A DNA stretch of 64,000 bases from assembly GCA_031277035.1 (NCBI GenBank), contig JAISLY010000060.1, forward strand, positions 22,446-86,445, given 5' to 3'. Of this stretch, positions 62,931 through 64,000 are shown in pieces. A program made the position numbers and the translations under genes. The notes beneath the pieces were generated by a model. It made no database searches. It was not told the origin of the DNA and was given only the letters and a program-made list of their open reading frames with translations. How positions within the stretch are numbered: position 1 is the stretch's first letter; each line of letters starts with the position of its first letter. The stretch is from Coriobacteriales bacterium (lineage in GTDB: Bacteria > Actinomycetota > Coriobacteriia > Coriobacteriales > UBA8131).

Positions 62931-63101
62931 CGGCACCTCACTCCCAAGCCGGAAGGATGAACCCACCTCAAAAAGGTGGGTACCCGCGCCCGGTTTCCAG
63001 CTTCCCCAGCAAGGAGGATACCTGTCTACCAAGGTATCTGGGCTCCCTATTCATAAATGTCGGTCCATCTAATAGACCGGACTCGAGAATGAGGCTGCCT
63101 T
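62931..63101 (-). ncRNA. ssrS: 6S RNA
   Basis: About 170 nt on the minus strand. The ends close as an 11-bp stem: GGCA-g-CCTCATT (63099-63089) pairs with AGTGAGG-TGCC (62942-62932). Inside are a stem CGGTC/GACCG, a terminal hairpin CCCAGATACCT/AGGTATC-CTGGG, and in the 3' strand of the bubble the typical hairpin CCCACCTttttgAGGTGGG followed by GTTCAT. Length, closing stem, large bubble and apical hairpin all match 6S RNA. It lies just upstream of rarA, a neighbourhood known for 6S RNA in Firmicutes. It would regulate RNA polymerase by mimicking an open promoter. Confidence 0.8.
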
Positions 63102-63103
63102 TA

Positions 63104-63132
63104 AGCCTAGCACTCCTCAATGCCGGATGGAA
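63104..63132 (-). promoter_or_regulatory. Promoter of the 6S RNA
   Basis: On the minus strand TTCCAT (63132-63127) and TAGGCT (63109-63104), 17 bases apart, precede the 6S start by a few bases; TG lies 2 bases before the -10, an extended form. Confidence 0.5.
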
Positions 63133-63327
63133 CACCGTTCACCGAACTCTGCCGCCTCTTGTCAGCGCAGTGCCGAATGAAATCCTTAGCGCAAATCCCC
63201 TTGCACTTAGTCTGTCGCGCACTGATGCCTCCCCACGTGGGCGAAATCCCCTATCCTTGACTGCCTGTCCCCCTGGCAGGCAGGCGGCTTTCACGCGCAG
63301 ACATACGGATAGAAGGGAATGAACGAT
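63133..63327. mobile_element. Probable left end of an IS30-like insertion element
   Basis: This gap between the 6S promoter and the transposase start has no gene, is less GC-rich than its flanks, and holds the imperfect palindrome CTGCCTGTCCCCCTGGCAGGCAG-like (about 63260-63283). I cannot identify the terminal inverted repeat without the right end, so the boundary is approximate. Confidence 0.4.
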
Positions 63328-64000
63328 ATGCCAGGAGAGACAAGCTACAGCCACCTCGACTTTGAGAGGAGATGTACGATAGAGAAGTACCTGAACCACG
63401 GGATGACATTGAGTTGGATAGCCAACGAGGTCAACATGCCGCTGTCGACGATAAGCCGTGAGGTGAGGCGTAACAGGCGCGATGACGGTTTTACCAAGAC
63501 AGAGAAGGTGACCAACATCTGCAGGCACAGGAGAAACTGCGCCGTCAGGCTTTTGTGCAAGGGCAGGAGGTGCCGGCGGAGGTGCTCGGCATGCCAGGAG
63601 GTGCGCTGCTCAAACACCTGTGGGCACTACGAGGCGGAGGTGTGCCAAAGGACGGCGCGGGCGCCTTGGGTCTGCAACGGCTGCCCAGGGACCTGGGGGT
63701 GCAAGCTGCACCGCTTTCGCTACGACGCAAAGGTCGCCCAAAGGTCTGCCGATGGCAGGCTCAGCGGCTCACGCAAGGGCGTGAACAAGACCGAAGATGA
63801 GTTCAAGGCGATTATCGATACCGTAAAGCCCTTGCTGGACAAGAAGATAGGCCTTGACGCCATCTGGTGCAAGCATGGCGCCGAGCTCGGCATATCCAAA
63901 CGCACGCTGTACCGCTGGGCAGAGGCAGGATACGGGCTTTGCAACATGGATTTGCCTAAGAAGGTCTCCTACAAGCCGAGAAGATCCACCCAAAGCACCA
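63328..64000 (+). CDS. IS30-family transposase, 3' end beyond the window
   Basis: An open frame of at least 224 codons runs from ATG 63328 (AAGGGA 9 bases upstream; ATG 63319 is an alternative) to the window end without a stop. LDFERRCTIEKYLNHGMTLSWIANEVNMPLSTISREVRRNR is the IS30 helix-turn-helix; a Cys-rich zinc-binding part (CRHRRNC, CKGRRCRRRCSAC, CNGC) follows, and LDAIWCKHGAELGISKRTLYRW is the second HTH-like part. The DDE core would lie further right. The element's left end must fall between the 6S promoter and 63320; a stem CTGCCTG/CAGGCAG at about 63260-63282 may be near it. Confidence 0.85.
   Translation, partial: MPGETSYSHLDFERRCTIEKYLNHGMTLSWIANEVNMPLSTISREVRRNRRDDGFTKTEKVTNICRHRRNCAVRLLCKGRRCRRRCSACQEVRCSNTCGHYEAEVCQRTARAPWVCNGCPGTWGCKLHRFRYDAKVAQRSADGRLSGSRKGVNKTEDEFKAIIDTVKPLLDKKIGLDAIWCKHGAELGISKRTLYRWAEAGYGLCNMDLPKKVSYKPRRSTQST

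Overview
The window is GC-rich, gene-dense DNA from an anaerobic actinobacterium, most likely a Coriobacteriia (Eggerthellales-like) genome. The evidence is the actinobacterial order dnaK-grpE-dnaJ-hspR, the order rarA-DUF948-alaS, Tad pili with no secretin gene, [NiFe]-hydrogenase maturation genes, a cytoplasmic molybdopterin enzyme with ferredoxin-like partners, and a corrinoid protein with its reductive activator. The taxonomic call is an inference; no rRNA or tRNA gene was seen.

Layout. 0-4.4 kb: ECF sigma factor, a divergent two-gene ABC exporter, and a DUF4143 ATPase. 4.6-8.7 kb: cluster-less MutY, an Old-Yellow-Enzyme-type flavoprotein and endonuclease III, so two HhH-GPD DNA repair genes flank a redox enzyme. 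8.9-14.7 kb: a five-gene nickel/peptide-type ABC importer behind a NikR-type operator; its ATPase has a His-rich N-terminus, and REP-like DNA sits in two of its genes. 14.9-16.2 kb: a thioredoxin-like ferredoxin, a candidate structured RNA and an ACT protein. 16.3-23.5 kb: heat-shock operon dnaK-grpE-dnaJ-hspR-clpB. 23.7-35.5 kb: a 14-gene Tad pilus operon on the minus strand with almost continuous start/stop overlaps. 36-41.9 kb: ferredoxin, molybdopterin oxidoreductase, Fe-S subunit, three small proteins (two Cys-rich) and an OFA-type MFS carrier. 42-43.8 kb: an unknown protein, a degenerate UDG-like protein and thioredoxin. 43.9-50 kb: small protein, nikR, hypF, hypC, hypD, hypE. 50-55.4 kb: htpG, corrinoid protein, corrinoid activator and a DUF2284 protein. 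55.6-63.1 kb: HAD hydrolase, alaS, AI-2E exporter-like protein, DUF948-like protein, rarA and, upstream of rarA, a 6S RNA. The window ends inside an IS30-family transposase gene.

Two themes join the regions. First, nickel: the operator before the importer at 9 kb has the half-site and spacing pattern known for one class of NikR, and a NikR gene lies 35 kb away next to hydrogenase maturation genes, suggesting one Ni regulon. Second, short tandem repeats pervade the DNA. They fill many intergenic gaps, and inside genes they appear as in-frame units with a period divisible by three, placed in linkers, at termini or between domains of housekeeping proteins (sigma factor, MutY, OYE, HypF, HypE, HtpG, AlaS, RarA, corrinoid activator, Tad proteins). 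REP-like palindromic elements occur in coding sequence as well. This coding-minisatellite habit is the most unusual property of the window.
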